Positions 42,963-51,789 of a stretch of 62,236 nucleotides of DNA are shown in pieces. This DNA comes from CAYJFG01 sp051881695 (lineage in GTDB: Bacteria; Bacillota; Clostridia; Oscillospirales; Acutalibacteraceae). How positions within the stretch are numbered: position 1 is the first letter of the stretch; each line of letters opens with the position of its first letter. Position numbers and translations under genes: made by a program. Under the pieces are notes generated by a model. That model did not search any database. It had not been told where the DNA came from and saw only the letters and a program-made list of their open reading frames with translations. The stretch spans positions 1 through 62,236 of the forward strand of contig JBJEQJ010000007.1 of assembly GCA_051881695.1 (NCBI GenBank). Direction: 5' to 3'.

Positions 42963-43763
42963 TCAGCCGTTATTATCAGGCAGCTTTCCAAAGTACAGCA
43001 TCAGAGCTTTTTCGGTGTCACTGCTGTTTCTGGTTAACTTTATTTCGGAAATATCGAATAAAATGCAACCGCAGTGACCCTTGAAGGTGGGAAAGCATAT
43101 TACTTTTAAATATGTATCTATTTCGGGACTGTAGTCGATTATCTCCAGCATTTCACCGTAAAGAGTTGCTCTCTCGTAACTGCGAAGCCATTTTGAGTCC
43201 ATATTGCTGAACAGACTGCCGAATGAGCTGCCTATAAGACGCTTTAGAGGTAATTTTTCAAGTTTAGCAAGTGCAGGATTTCCGTATCTGAAAATCCAGT
43301 CCACAGCGTGGCTTTCCTCATTGAATATCATCTCAATGTCGGTGAATGCAAACGGAAGATTTTCAAAACTGCTGTAATGCTTGCGGTATTCCTCATCTGT
43401 TGTGGGAATTCCGTCTTTTCTGAAGCTGCTGATAATGCTCTTCTGCTTTGAACGGAACTGCTCAATAATCTGCTTTTTCTTTCGTATTGTATATATAAGT
43501 GACTCGCCGTTGTTGAGATTAATATTGTCGGATATATCGTGTATTGCCATTGCAGACACAATACAACCCCTGTGTACCTTTATAAATCCATCACCGAGTT
43601 TTTCCTCAAGCTCGGAGAGAGTCATCCTTGTTTCGTATATTTTTCCTCCGGAAATATGTATCTCGGCAGTCTTATTTATCATAAGAACATAAAGTATCGT
43701 GCCGATACTGAGAACAATTTTTCTTCCGTTTGAAATAATTGTTATATATTTTGTTTCCTGCAA
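42963..43763 (-). CDS. LytTR DNA-binding protein with C-terminal PAS-like domain
   Basis: 266 aa. The N-terminal LytTR domain (about 1-110) has YITIISNGRKIVLSIGTILYV, MTLSELEEKL and FIKVHRGCIVSAMAI, all typical. A PAS-like domain follows (about 150-255: LPFAFTDIEMIFNEESHAVDWIFRYGNPAL). The usual response-regulator receiver is absent; sensing through PAS is inferred. TTG at 43763 follows GGAGG by seven bases and begins exactly at the LytTR domain; a longer reading from 43862 lacks a site. It sits between the two large surface-protein genes and may control them. Confidence 0.78.
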   Translation of the reverse strand: MQETKYITIISNGRKIVLSIGTILYVLMINKTAEIHISGGKIYETRMTLSELEEKLGDGFIKVHRGCIVSAMAIHDISDNINLNNGESLIYTIRKKKQIIEQFRSKQKSIISSFRKDGIPTTDEEYRKHYSSFENLPFAFTDIEMIFNEESHAVDWIFRYGNPALAKLEKLPLKRLIGSSFGSLFSNMDSKWLRSYERATLYGEMLEIIDYSPEIDTYLKVICFPTFKGHCGCILFDISEIKLTRNSSDTEKALMLYFGKLPDNNG

Positions 43764-43838
43764 ATCAGACACCTCCGATTTTTTAATCAAGCAGCGTTTT
43801 GTGATTACATATTGCTCAGCATAGGATAATTCTTTTAA

Positions 43839-43869
43839 TTTTCCTATACATAGCATATGCATAGGAAAA
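43839..43869. promoter_or_regulatory. Inverted repeat upstream of the LytTR gene
   Basis: TTTTCCTAT and ATAGGAAAA are perfect 9-bp arms with a 13-bp centre, 76 bases upstream of the TTG start. A related ATAGGATAA lies at 43821. It may be an operator or a leader stem. The sequence from here to the IS relic has no gene visible. Confidence 0.45.
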
Positions 43870-44114
43870 CAAAGTGATTATATCAGCCGTTCAAATTTTT
43901 GTTTTTGTAAGATATATGGCTATTATAACATAAAAGAACAAAAGCATTGCGGACACAGCCTGCAAATTTGTTTTCCCACGGATTATATAACCTTGGCGGT
44001 AAATACTCTGTTCCCATATCAAAGAACCTTACGGACATAAACATCCAAAATAAGTTTAACACATACCGCAGAAATATGAAAGAGTATATTAAGCGAAATC
44101 GGATTTCGTGTGCA

Positions 44115-44365
44115 GCCTAATGATATTCGATAGACACGCCAATTTAAAATATAAATATGGCTCAAGGCATTTTTGGTGCAGAGGATATTATGTAGATACA
44201 GTAGGTAGAAGCAAAAATAAACAGCCGCACGTGGGCGACTGTTTGAAATAGTAATGCGTTGTCAAACTTCGATACTCCCCGGCTGCAGGGGGTATGCCTG
44301 TAATAGCCCCTTATAGGGGCTGTGCAAACCACTCATTGAACGGGTGGTGCTGCTTGACTTGAATT
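44115..44365 (+). mobile_element. Remnant of an IS200/IS605-family insertion sequence
   Basis: A transposase fragment is followed by a chain of subterminal hairpins: ATAC-CCCC/GGGG-GTAT near 44271-44295, AGCCCC/GGGGCT at 44305-44321 and ACCACTC/GGGTGGT at 44328-44348. Palindromic ends of this sort are what TnpA binds in IS200/IS605. The left end and most of the transposase are missing, so it is immobile. Confidence 0.75.
44120..44251 (+). pseudogene. Truncated IS200/IS605 TnpA transposase
   Basis: 43 codons beginning MIFDRHANLKYKYG and continuing SRHFWCRGYYVDTVGR, a strongly conserved TnpA stretch including the Tyr of the single-strand transposase active site. It then runs into KQPHVGDCLK, as expected after an internal deletion. 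Homology begins abruptly near 44117; the HUH half of the protein is absent. Confidence 0.8.
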
Positions 44366-44387
44366 ACTTGTTGTTGACTTCTAAGAT

Positions 44388-46409
44388 TTAATCAATAGTT
44401 TTCTTTTTTCTGTAAGCATTAGCTCCAATCAATATACCGCTGCTGACAAAGAGAAGTGCAAGCCATAATGCAATATGTCCGTTGTCACCCGTCTTAGGAG
44501 AGTTGACGCCTGCCTGAGGAGAGGTGACACCTGCCTGAGGAGATGTGACACCTGCCTGAGGAGATGTGGATTTCGTCGGGTTGGCGGGATCGGGTGATGA
44601 ATTAACACTTATCCATTTTGCATAGACTGTCGTATCTTCTGCAAATTGTGTGTTCGATGTGACTTTAACATTCTGAGCTGTATACCATCCGTCAAATTCA
44701 TACCCTGTGTAAGACGGCGTCGGAAGCTCGGCAATATAACCGTTCATATCCGTTTTTATGCTTTTAATATCAACGCTTCCGCCGTTTGCATCGAATGTGA
44801 CTGTAGACGGTATAATTTCTTCCGTTACTATCTCTCCTTGTCCTTCATCGACTTCATTATTTGGCGTTTCAGCCGGAATGACCATGATAAAGCTATTTAA
44901 ATATTTTTCATTAATATAACCGTGAGTTTGGGAGTGAGAGTCTCTTATGCTGGCGAGTCCATAATATTCATTGCTTATTTTGCCATAACCTTCAAATAAT
45001 TTGCATTGAACATCCCAATAATCAGAATATACAATTCCAATAAAATATTTTTCTACTTCATGCACAGTTCTCATATCATTGCTGACAAAGGTTACCGTTC
45101 CCGAATAATTTATTCCTTTCGGAGGAGTCAAATTGCCCTCTGCCTTCGAGAAGAAAATATCATATAAGTTAATTATTTTGCTTGAGCCTGCCGGGTTATA
45201 GTCATCATAGATATACTTATAATATTTGGAATTAAGTCCTTCATATACTTTACCTGTTTTTTTGTCTTTGTACTTATAAAACGGAAACCAATATTCATTT
45301 GTTTTTTGATTCTTCGCAGTTATAAAACTACTTCGTCCTGTGTTGTCATTAGGAGGTAAATTCTGCTTTGTTGTTTGTGTAAAAAGATACACTTCATGCC
45401 CCTTAACCTGATAGTGGCGAATATCATTATTTAATCGGGTGACACTGGCTGTTTTTCCCAGATACTGTATATCCTTGTTCAACTTATTCAGATATTCAAT
45501 TGCTGAACGAAGCGTGCTTGCTGAAGATTCTCCTTTCGCTTCTTCATAAACCTCAATTCTTGCGTTCAATGATTGTCGCATCAAATCTGATGAGGTTACA
45601 TAAAGGTTGATAAGCGAAGACCAGTAATTCTCACGCATTTCATAACCTTGATGCTCCCACTTGAAATGTCCGAGTGCATAATTGTTCATCAGCTCTATTG
45701 CATTGCAGCTTCCGTCGTTAAGAAATATATTGGATTTAAGCTTTTCTCCCCAAGCAAGAACCATTTGGTCATATGATGACAAGGAACTCAGAGAGTTTAT
45801 ATCGGAAGATGACTTTCCGGGAATGTCATAAGTTAAAAGCTGCCTGCGGGTTGCTTCAATCTGCTCGTCTGTTTGATTATCGGTGTTTTGCAATGCTGCC
45901 ATATAAATTTTGGTCAACGCATATAATGCTTTATCTCCGTTATAATACTCGTTGATATAATACAACTGATTTTGATCTTTAACTATTTCCGTTAATTGAT
46001 CAAGCTTTAATAATGTTGTCTGACTTTCCATATTCAGTTGATTGATAGCATCAAGTATTTCTTCGGTATTGTCGGTTTCCTTTGTACCCATAAAAAGATT
46101 AAGAAACTGTTTGCCTACCCATACCCCTATTTTTTCATACTTTCCGGTTACCGGGAGAGAGGTTAATGCGGTGTTGATTAATTTGCAGGAAGTGGATACC
46201 CAATCACTGTTTTTGGCGGAGTATGAATTATAAAATTCTTCCGCACTTTGTTTAACGCTTTCCGATATAATCGGCTGTGTTAATTCTGAACTGTCGCTGA
46301 ATAATTGTACTTCATCGTCTGTTTTTGCTATTGCTGTGATAGATGCGATCGGCATAACCGCCATAACCATACATAGTACAAGCAGTATGCATAAAATCCT
46401 TTTTTTCAT
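44388..46409 (-). CDS. Large surface protein with helical N-terminal module and Listeria-Bacteroides repeat
   Basis: 673 aa. Signal peptide (about 1-30), a mostly helical region (about 35-340) with LSSYDQMVLAWGEKLKSN and FKWEHQGYEMRENYWSS, a beta-rich middle, then a Flg_new/Listeria-Bacteroides repeat (about 545-605: VTFDANGGSVD ... GYEFDGWYTAQNVKV ... TTVYAKW). Three SPQAGV-type 7-mers follow, then SPKTGD, a hydrophobic helix and RKKK, a probable sortase-type signal. The helical segment resembles the N-terminal module of the giant protein. It lies 37 bases after the tetR-type gene and is probably cotranscribed and repressed by it. Confidence 0.75.
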   Translation of the reverse strand: MKKRILCILLVLCMVMAVMPIASITAIAKTDDEVQLFSDSSELTQPIISESVKQSAEEFYNSYSAKNSDWVSTSCKLINTALTSLPVTGKYEKIGVWVGKQFLNLFMGTKETDNTEEILDAINQLNMESQTTLLKLDQLTEIVKDQNQLYYINEYYNGDKALYALTKIYMAALQNTDNQTDEQIEATRRQLLTYDIPGKSSSDINSLSSLSSYDQMVLAWGEKLKSNIFLNDGSCNAIELMNNYALGHFKWEHQGYEMRENYWSSLINLYVTSSDLMRQSLNARIEVYEEAKGESSASTLRSAIEYLNKLNKDIQYLGKTASVTRLNNDIRHYQVKGHEVYLFTQTTKQNLPPNDNTGRSSFITAKNQKTNEYWFPFYKYKDKKTGKVYEGLNSKYYKYIYDDYNPAGSSKIINLYDIFFSKAEGNLTPPKGINYSGTVTFVSNDMRTVHEVEKYFIGIVYSDYWDVQCKLFEGYGKISNEYYGLASIRDSHSQTHGYINEKYLNSFIMVIPAETPNNEVDEGQGEIVTEEIIPSTVTFDANGGSVDIKSIKTDMNGYIAELPTPSYTGYEFDGWYTAQNVKVTSNTQFAEDTTVYAKWISVNSSPDPANPTKSTSPQAGVTSPQAGVTSPQAGVNSPKTGDNGHIALWLALLFVSSGILIGANAYRKKKTID
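44505..44567. repeat. Three 21-bp tandem repeats in the surface-protein gene
   Basis: Three in-frame 21-bp units encode S-P-Q-A-G-V-T/N spacers just before the wall-anchor motif. Units two and three are identical, and unit one differs at two positions. The number is likely to vary by slippage. Confidence 0.85.
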
Positions 46410-46446
46410 TTAGTATGACCTCCGATTCAAATATTATTTCCTTTTT

Positions 46447-47163
46447 TTACTTTTCAATCGCACTAAATTCAAAATTAAACTGCATAGCAAGCGAATCAAA
46501 CAGCTTTTGCATAATTAATTTTGAAATGCCTTTTATATCAAGTGAAAGAACAAATGCGATTGTCTTGTCAATTTCCGCTTTTGGTACATTATATGACCGA
46601 AGCGACATCGTGAGAAACTTTGTCAGCTTTTTTTCAAGTGTGAAATATTGGTCGCATTTTCTTGCCATAAATCCACGCATAATTCCGGCCGAACCAATTT
46701 CACACTCATAAAAATCGCTCTCGGTATAATCAGGATTATAGGTTAAAAAAATCTTATACAGTTCTTTTGAGGTTTGTCTGTATATGTATTCGGCTGCCGC
46801 CTCATTTGAGTAAGCGGCGACATATACATCTCGCAAGTTTTCGTTAAGCTCGGTAAGCGTAAGCTGTATTGAGGTTTCAACCGCATATACAAAAAGCGGA
46901 TTTGCTTCCTGTTTTCCGATGCTTTGTGCCGTTTCAAACTGATTTGTGAACATGATCTCCGCAAGCTCTAACAGAACACCGTCTTTATTGCCGAAGAAAT
47001 TCTGAACAGACGAAACGGAAACTCCGGCTTCTTTGGTAATCTGCATAAGTGTTGTTGCGGTATAACCTTGTTCCAAAAACAAACGGACACAGGTTGCAAG
47101 AATAGTTTGTCTTGTGTTTTTGCTTTTCTTTCTTGTGGGATAAGGTCGTTGAATTTTAGCCAC
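46447..47163 (-). CDS. TetR/AcrR-family transcriptional regulator
   Basis: 238 aa. The N-terminal HTH (about 15-65) has TRQTILATCVRLFLEQGYTATTLMQI and AGVSVSSVQNFFGNKDGVLLE. The helical C-terminal ligand/dimer domain is of unknown specificity. The start is GTG at 47163, six bases after GGAGG; an ATG two bases upstream is out of frame. A 22-bp palindrome lies 21 bases upstream. The next gene is the 673-aa surface protein. Confidence 0.9.
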   Translation of the reverse strand: MAKIQRPYPTRKKSKNTRQTILATCVRLFLEQGYTATTLMQITKEAGVSVSSVQNFFGNKDGVLLELAEIMFTNQFETAQSIGKQEANPLFVYAVETSIQLTLTELNENLRDVYVAAYSNEAAAEYIYRQTSKELYKIFLTYNPDYTESDFYECEIGSAGIMRGFMARKCDQYFTLEKKLTKFLTMSLRSYNVPKAEIDKTIAFVLSLDIKGISKLIMQKLFDSLAMQFNFEFSAIEK

Positions 47164-47183
47164 ATTACACCTCCTTTGTTAAC

Positions 47184-47205
47184 TTTTTGGTAACTTTACC
47201 AAAAA
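47184..47205. promoter_or_regulatory. Perfect palindromic operator upstream of tetR-type gene
   Basis: TTTTTGGTAA-CT-TTACCAAAAA is a 22-bp near-perfect palindrome (10-bp arms). Size, symmetry and position fit a TetR-family operator for autoregulation. Confidence 0.72.
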
Positions 47206-47339
47206 CATATCAAATTAATCCGTCTTTGTCAATAGCAAATCGTAAAAAAATAATTATTATTTTCTAATTTTTGATTTAATTCTTCAACACTTCCGGAAGA
47301 TACATCTTTTAACTCAATTGAATTTTTGCAAAACATAAA

Positions 47340-47371
47340 TTTACCCTGCAAGAAAAATCTTGCAGGGTAAA
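47340..47371 (-). terminator. Hairpin downstream of the RhuM fragment
   Basis: TTTACCCTGCAAGA pairs with TCTTGCAGGGTAAA around AAAA, a perfect 14-bp stem ending in A/T pairs. Confidence 0.7.
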
Positions 47372-47384
47372 TTGTTGTGGCTGT

Positions 47385-47729
47385 TTAATTATCCTTTTTT
47401 GAACGCCGTCTGAAATTTGTTGCAATTATAGATTTTATCCTATATCCAAGAGAAATAATCATATCGAGGTTATAAAACGGCAGTTCTCTGTTCACCTCAC
47501 GATTACCCTCTTTGCGAACCTGTCGGAAATTCCGACAGGTTGAAGCTTCATCTAATTCTTTTTCCTCATATATATGCCTAATGTGCTCAACCACATTTGT
47601 ACGTGAGGTTTGGAACAAGTCAGCCATTTGTTGTTGTGTAAGCCAAACTGTATCATCTTGTACTTTTACCTCAACATTTGTAAGTCCGTCATCCGACTGA
47701 TAAATTAAAATTTCGCCAAAATTCTCCAC
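47385..47729 (-). pseudogene. 5' fragment of a RhuM-family gene
   Basis: 114 codons, GTG start. EVKVQDDTVWLTQQQMADLF, NVVEHIRHIYEEKEL and YNLDMIISLGYRIKS are the N-terminal RhuM signature, a family found on genomic islands. Homology stops just after ATNFR, where a full-length protein would continue for some 200 residues; the reading then ends RRSKKDN. It is therefore truncated by a junction near 47400. Confidence 0.75.
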
Positions 47730-47876
47730 TTATGCTCACACTTCGCCTTTCTGTTAGTTGTAATTTATTGTATTAATGATAACGATATACCTAATATATT
47801 ATAACATATTAAAGTAAAAAATTATTATTCAGTATTTTGCAATCATCGTAAAGATATAACTCATACTTACTCATAA

Positions 47877-48011
47877 TTAAACGCCTTTATATATAGCAAT
47901 TACTTCTTTCTTCATTTGTTTACTTGTTTTTTCTCCGTTAGCCCAACGCTCTGAAATCTGTTTCACCTTATCGGGCAAAGGCACACCCTTTATTGTTCCG
48001 TTATTGTAATA
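47877..48011 (-). pseudogene. 3' fragment of an unidentified gene
   Basis: 44 codons read directly from the stop of the chimeric ORF upstream: NNGTIKGVPLPDKVKQISER then WANGEKTSKQMKKEVIAIY. The amphipathic, coding-like character suggests the end of a protein, perhaps a recombinase tail, but I cannot name it. No start or ribosome site is present. Confidence 0.35.
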
Positions 48012-50090
48012 TCAGCAATATCCCTCCAATTTTCTTTTCAGCGTTACTTTATCCAGAGTATACTGCTTTTTTACTGAATCTGCATACTCGGCAAAAGCAC
48101 GGCACAGGAACGGATGCTCTAAGAAAATCGTGAAGAACGGTGCTGTTAACCGGCTGACGGCAACACTTTTTTTGGAAATAATGAGCTGAACATCCAAAAA
48201 ACTCGGTTCGGGCAAAGGATAAAATCTGTATTTTGTGTTGTCCAAAAGATTTATTATGTTTTTTGTGTGTTCTGCAAATTCCAAAGGTGAATAAGGCGTC
48301 GATAGAAATTCCGGATATATTTTTTTGTCAAATAAGTCCTCATCGCTTGGCAAAGGCGCACACTCATGAAAGTGTCCCGACAACAACGCTTTTTCAAAAA
48401 AGCGTTTCATTTGTTTGTAAATATCATTTGCATCATTTGCCTCGACTAATAATTCAGAGTGGTTAAAATATTCCGAAAAAAGATTTTCCGGCATGGAGAA
48501 TACAGTTGGGCAACTGCTTAAAACCGTAATATCCGATGAACCTGTTTCAAACTGGAGGAAATCTGCCGTTTTGCATACTCTGATAAGACGGTGAGCTTTG
48601 TCGAGAAGCGTATCAAAGAACTGACGGCACAGATTTATTCTTTCAGGTTCGGTTTCGTACAGATAATTTCCGTTTTCGTTTTCCGTGCCGACAACATTGT
48701 TGCCGTAAATACAAGCATAGCCGGGGCATAAGAACAGTGTTGTTGAAAAATTTGTGTTTTTCTGTCCGTCGAGGTAAAATGATTCAATTTGTCCCGACGG
48801 ATAAAGAGGAAGCCAACTGCGAATTGCTTCGCCGATTTCAGTAAGATTTCGTTCGATATTATGAATGATGTGAATTTTCACACCGCTTGTTACACACTGA
48901 ATCATCAGCGACATCCATTTTTGTTGAAAGGCTTTGTCTGCGGTAATCCAATCTATATTTTGGTCGGAAAATAGATACAAATCCTTTTCTTTTCTTTCTA
49001 TAACATTTCCCAGAAAGCGGAGAACAGCAGTTTGCAAGCCTGTTATTCCGTGATAGAGCGATTGATTGTCGCCTAAAGCCCTTTTGTCTACTACTGTTTC
49101 AAAGGACAAAGGAGGTTTTATTATATCAGCAGAAAACGAGCCGATTTGGTCTACCATACCCACAACAAAGGATGAAACAGTGTTGTCCTCCGAAAGGAAC
49201 AGCCAAGAATACAACTCTTTTTCCCAATACGTATCGTTATGGAGATTTTCGTGCGATATGTTCATTAATCTTGCAAGATTTGATAGGCGCTTTTGGTCTT
49301 TGAGACGACTGTAAAGAACACGGCACATTTTCTCAGTAAGTTTAGAGTTTGATACGGGTGTACGCATACCGTTGCTGTCATACTTATAGCTTACACTATT
49401 ATCAGCAGTTTGTAAAGAGGAAAGTTGACGACCATTCTGCCATGTAAATGTTATTCCGTCACGGTAGGAAAGAGGATTGCCCGACGCATCATAGGTAATA
49501 TTATAGCCGTTAATTCCTGTCAGCTTGTCTTTCCATTCGGTATCGTTGTAATAATATACATTACCTGTTGGCGAGCCTGACGGATAACCGTATGAATCTA
49601 AATACTGCTCATGCTTTGCGTAGAGATTACCACCGCTGTCATACGAATAAGATATGTAAAAATTGTTTATATAATCATACTCTGCCGTTAACTGATTAAG
49701 ACTGTCATATGTATACTTATGAGCAAGAGTTCCGTTTTCATATATCTGCGTGATATTTCCGTTGCCGTCATATGTGTATTCGTAGTTTACAAGCTCGTTT
49801 GCTCCGTATTTTTGCGTGAGCTTGCTGACAAGATTTGATGTAGAATTTTCTTCTGTCCCACTTGCATATTCGTAATCGGTAAAGAATACGCTGTTGCCCT
49901 CGCCACGGCTTGTTTTAACCTGAGTTGTTCTGCCAAAATCATCCGTTGTGGTTTTTGCAGTGACGCCGTCATTGCTTACATATGATTTTCCGTCTTCGTC
50001 TGTACCTGTTGTAATTGTCTTTGTCTGACCGTTTATCGAAGTTTTTTCTACCTTGTTTCCGTCTGTATCGTAGCTGAGGAAATATGACAA
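48012..50090 (-). pseudogene. Chimeric ORF: Rhs/YD-repeat fragment fused to a regulator-like protein
   Basis: 692 codons. Residues 1-244 are YD repeats (YTYDGNGNITQIYENGTLAHKYTYDSLNQL-type, given here in part) and open to the left to about 50150 without a true start. At residue 244 (base 49359), after GMRT, the sequence changes completely to 448 residues of a mostly helical, non-repetitive protein (KLTEKMCRVLYSRLKDQKRL; KDLYLFSDQNIDWITADKAF). That part resembles the effector portion of large XRE-type regulators and lacks an HTH; this identity is uncertain. A canonical Rhs toxin boundary would follow the DPxGxxNPFRYRGYYYD-like core, which is absent, so this is a recombination joint and not a standard polymorphic toxin. 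Confidence 0.6.
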
Positions 50091-50259
50091 ATCCCCTCCG
50101 TCAGTCTGACGATATTCGCCAGTAAGGCAAGAAGTATAAGTTGAAACTCACCTATTGCTCTACAGTTTTCTAAAAAATATTTGCATTAAAGCATAAAACT
50201 ATCTTCTGCGCGAAATAACTTTATGCTCTTGAGATAGTGTGATTCTTTTGACAATTAGA

Positions 50260-50697
50260 TTATCCGGTAATCCTAATAGGATTACCATTGTTATCAACTA
50301 AAAAATCTCCATTGTCTTCGTCAACAGCACATTGATAACAATCTACGACTGCCCATTTTCTGAAATAATCTTTACTCAATTCTACACACCAAATATCATC
50401 ATTAATATATATTAGACAATCTCCTTTACCTTTAATTAATCCCAATGAATTTTCCATTGCACTTGTACATAATGCATCTTTTATTTCAAAATTTTTACCA
50501 TACAGATTTGAAAACACATCACTATTATATATATATTTACATGCAATAATTTCCTGACTGTCGGCTCCATAGCCGCTAAATATAGAATTATTTATGTAAT
50601 CACGACTAAAAGGATTTGAATTATCTGGTTCAATAGAGCAGTTGCTTAATATACATAAAGATACGGATAGCAATGACATTATTAATAACTTTTTCAT
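50260..50697 (-). CDS. Small predicted lipoprotein downstream of an Rhs fragment
   Basis: 145 aa from MKKLLIMSLLSVSLCILSNC, with a lipobox-like ending LSNC (Cys20). The mature part is soluble, with Tyr and Asp-rich strands (GKGDCLIYINDDIWCVELS). A GGAAGTG site precedes the ATG at 50697; a longer reading to 50754 starts inside the Rhs end. Its place right after the Rhs 3' end is where immunity proteins of polymorphic toxins lie, but I recognise no immunity family. Confidence 0.55.
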   Translation of the reverse strand: MKKLLIMSLLSVSLCILSNCSIEPDNSNPFSRDYINNSIFSGYGADSQEIIACKYIYNSDVFSNLYGKNFEIKDALCTSAMENSLGLIKGKGDCLIYINDDIWCVELSKDYFRKWAVVDCYQCAVDEDNGDFLVDNNGNPIRITG

Positions 50698-50756
50698 AAA
50701 ATCACTTCCATGTAAAATTGACGGTTTTGGATTTTGGAGTATTAAGATGTGCACTT

Positions 50757-51206
50757 TTACAAAAGGCTTTTGCCCGGGTCGTAGTAGCGCGACTGTAGGT
50801 AGTACAAGCCACTTTCATCATCATAGATATAGCCACGATAACGGAATGGGTTAAGGTTTCTGAGATTTGGATCTCCGAGAATAGTCTTGATATTACCCCA
50901 AGCATCATAAACATAGTCTACAAAGCTTATTCCATTTTCATTCCTTATCTCTACTACGTCACCTTGCAAATTCTTAATATAATAGTACATAGAACCGTTA
51001 TATTTAAATGAAGTAACATTGCCGTTAGAATCGTAGTAGAAAAGAAGTGTGTTGTTTCCCTTTGTAAGTCCGATAAGATTTTTGTCACTATCGTAGTAAT
51101 AATAGGTTGTGTCGCCGTTATCAGTCTTTTGTGTACGCATACCGCCCCGGTCATACTTATAGCTTACACTATTATCAGCAGTTTGTAAAGAGGCAAGCTG
51201 TCTGCC
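50757..51206 (-). pseudogene. 3' fragment of an Rhs/YD-repeat gene
   Basis: The frame reads GRQLASLQTADNSVSYKYD, then YD repeats, and reaches the Rhs hyperconserved core NPFRYRGYIYDDESGLYYLQ and SRYYDP, after which it stops quickly (GKSLL-stop). The usual GRFINAD continuation and toxin tip are missing. The first 75 bases duplicate 49359-49433. The 5' end is joined to a phage portal fragment. Confidence 0.7.
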
Positions 51207-51210
51207 GTAT

Positions 51211-51333
51211 ATCAGAACGCTGTGTCACAGCTTTCCCAGATGTTGTTCTGTCTGTGTAAAAGGTGTAGGCACTGCCTGCTGTTCTGTTTTTCAGCTTATC
51301 CCTTGAACGTAAAAATCCTGAAAATATGCTCAT
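51211..51333 (-). pseudogene. 5' fragment of a phage portal protein gene
   Basis: From the ATG at 51333: MSIFSGFLRSRDKLKNRTAG then SAYTFYTDRTTSGKAVTQRS. This is the typical N-terminus of HK97-type portal proteins, and it directly follows the terminase end, as in phage gene order. Homology ends after 41 codons at the join with Rhs sequence. Confidence 0.7.
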
Positions 51334-51348
51334 AACAATCACTATCCT

Positions 51349-51789
51349 TTATATAAATAAAATTCCTCTGTCGTTATATACGCTTTCACTGGTATCATTC
51401 CCACAGCGAATTGCACGGTCGAGCGCCATAATCGTGGCAACGGCACCGTCAATTTTCTCTGTGGATTTTTCTTTATCGGCCTTTATGTTTCCGGCAGGGT
51501 CTGTGCGTATGAAGATGTTGTCCATATTCCAACGCAAGACAGGGTGACCGCCGTGTGCGATTCTCTGTTCAAGAGTTAGTTTCATAAGTTCTTTTGTTGG
51601 TGGTGACATATCCTTAAAGCCTTGACCGAAAGGAACAACGGTAAATCCCATACCCTCAAGGTTTTGCACCATCTGTACTGCACCCCAACGGTCAAATGCA
51701 ATCTCACGAATATTGAATCTTTTACCAAGCTCTTCAATGAATTTTTCAATGTAGCCGTAATGGACTACATTTCCTTCGGTTGTATGCAA
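51349..51789 (-). pseudogene. 3' fragment of phage terminase large subunit
   Basis: About 147 codons: VVHYGYIEKFIEELGKRFNI, IAFDRWGAVQMVQNLEGMGF, MSPPTKELMKLTLEQRIAHG and EKSTEKIDGAVATIMALDRA, the C-terminal nuclease portion of TerL of Siphovirus-type phages of Clostridia. The ATPase half is missing; the reading before about 51789 is antisense to the lgt fragment. Confidence 0.82.

Noticed and set aside
44250..44365. Functional omega RNA of a TnpB system
   Set aside because: No TnpB coding sequence is found on either strand nearby; the hairpins are better explained as the right end of a TnpA-type IS200/IS605 element.
48012..50090. Canonical Rhs polymorphic toxin with a C-terminal toxin tip
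   Set aside because: The change of sequence occurs before, not after, the Rhs core motif, and that core is present in a separate fragment at 50757-51206.
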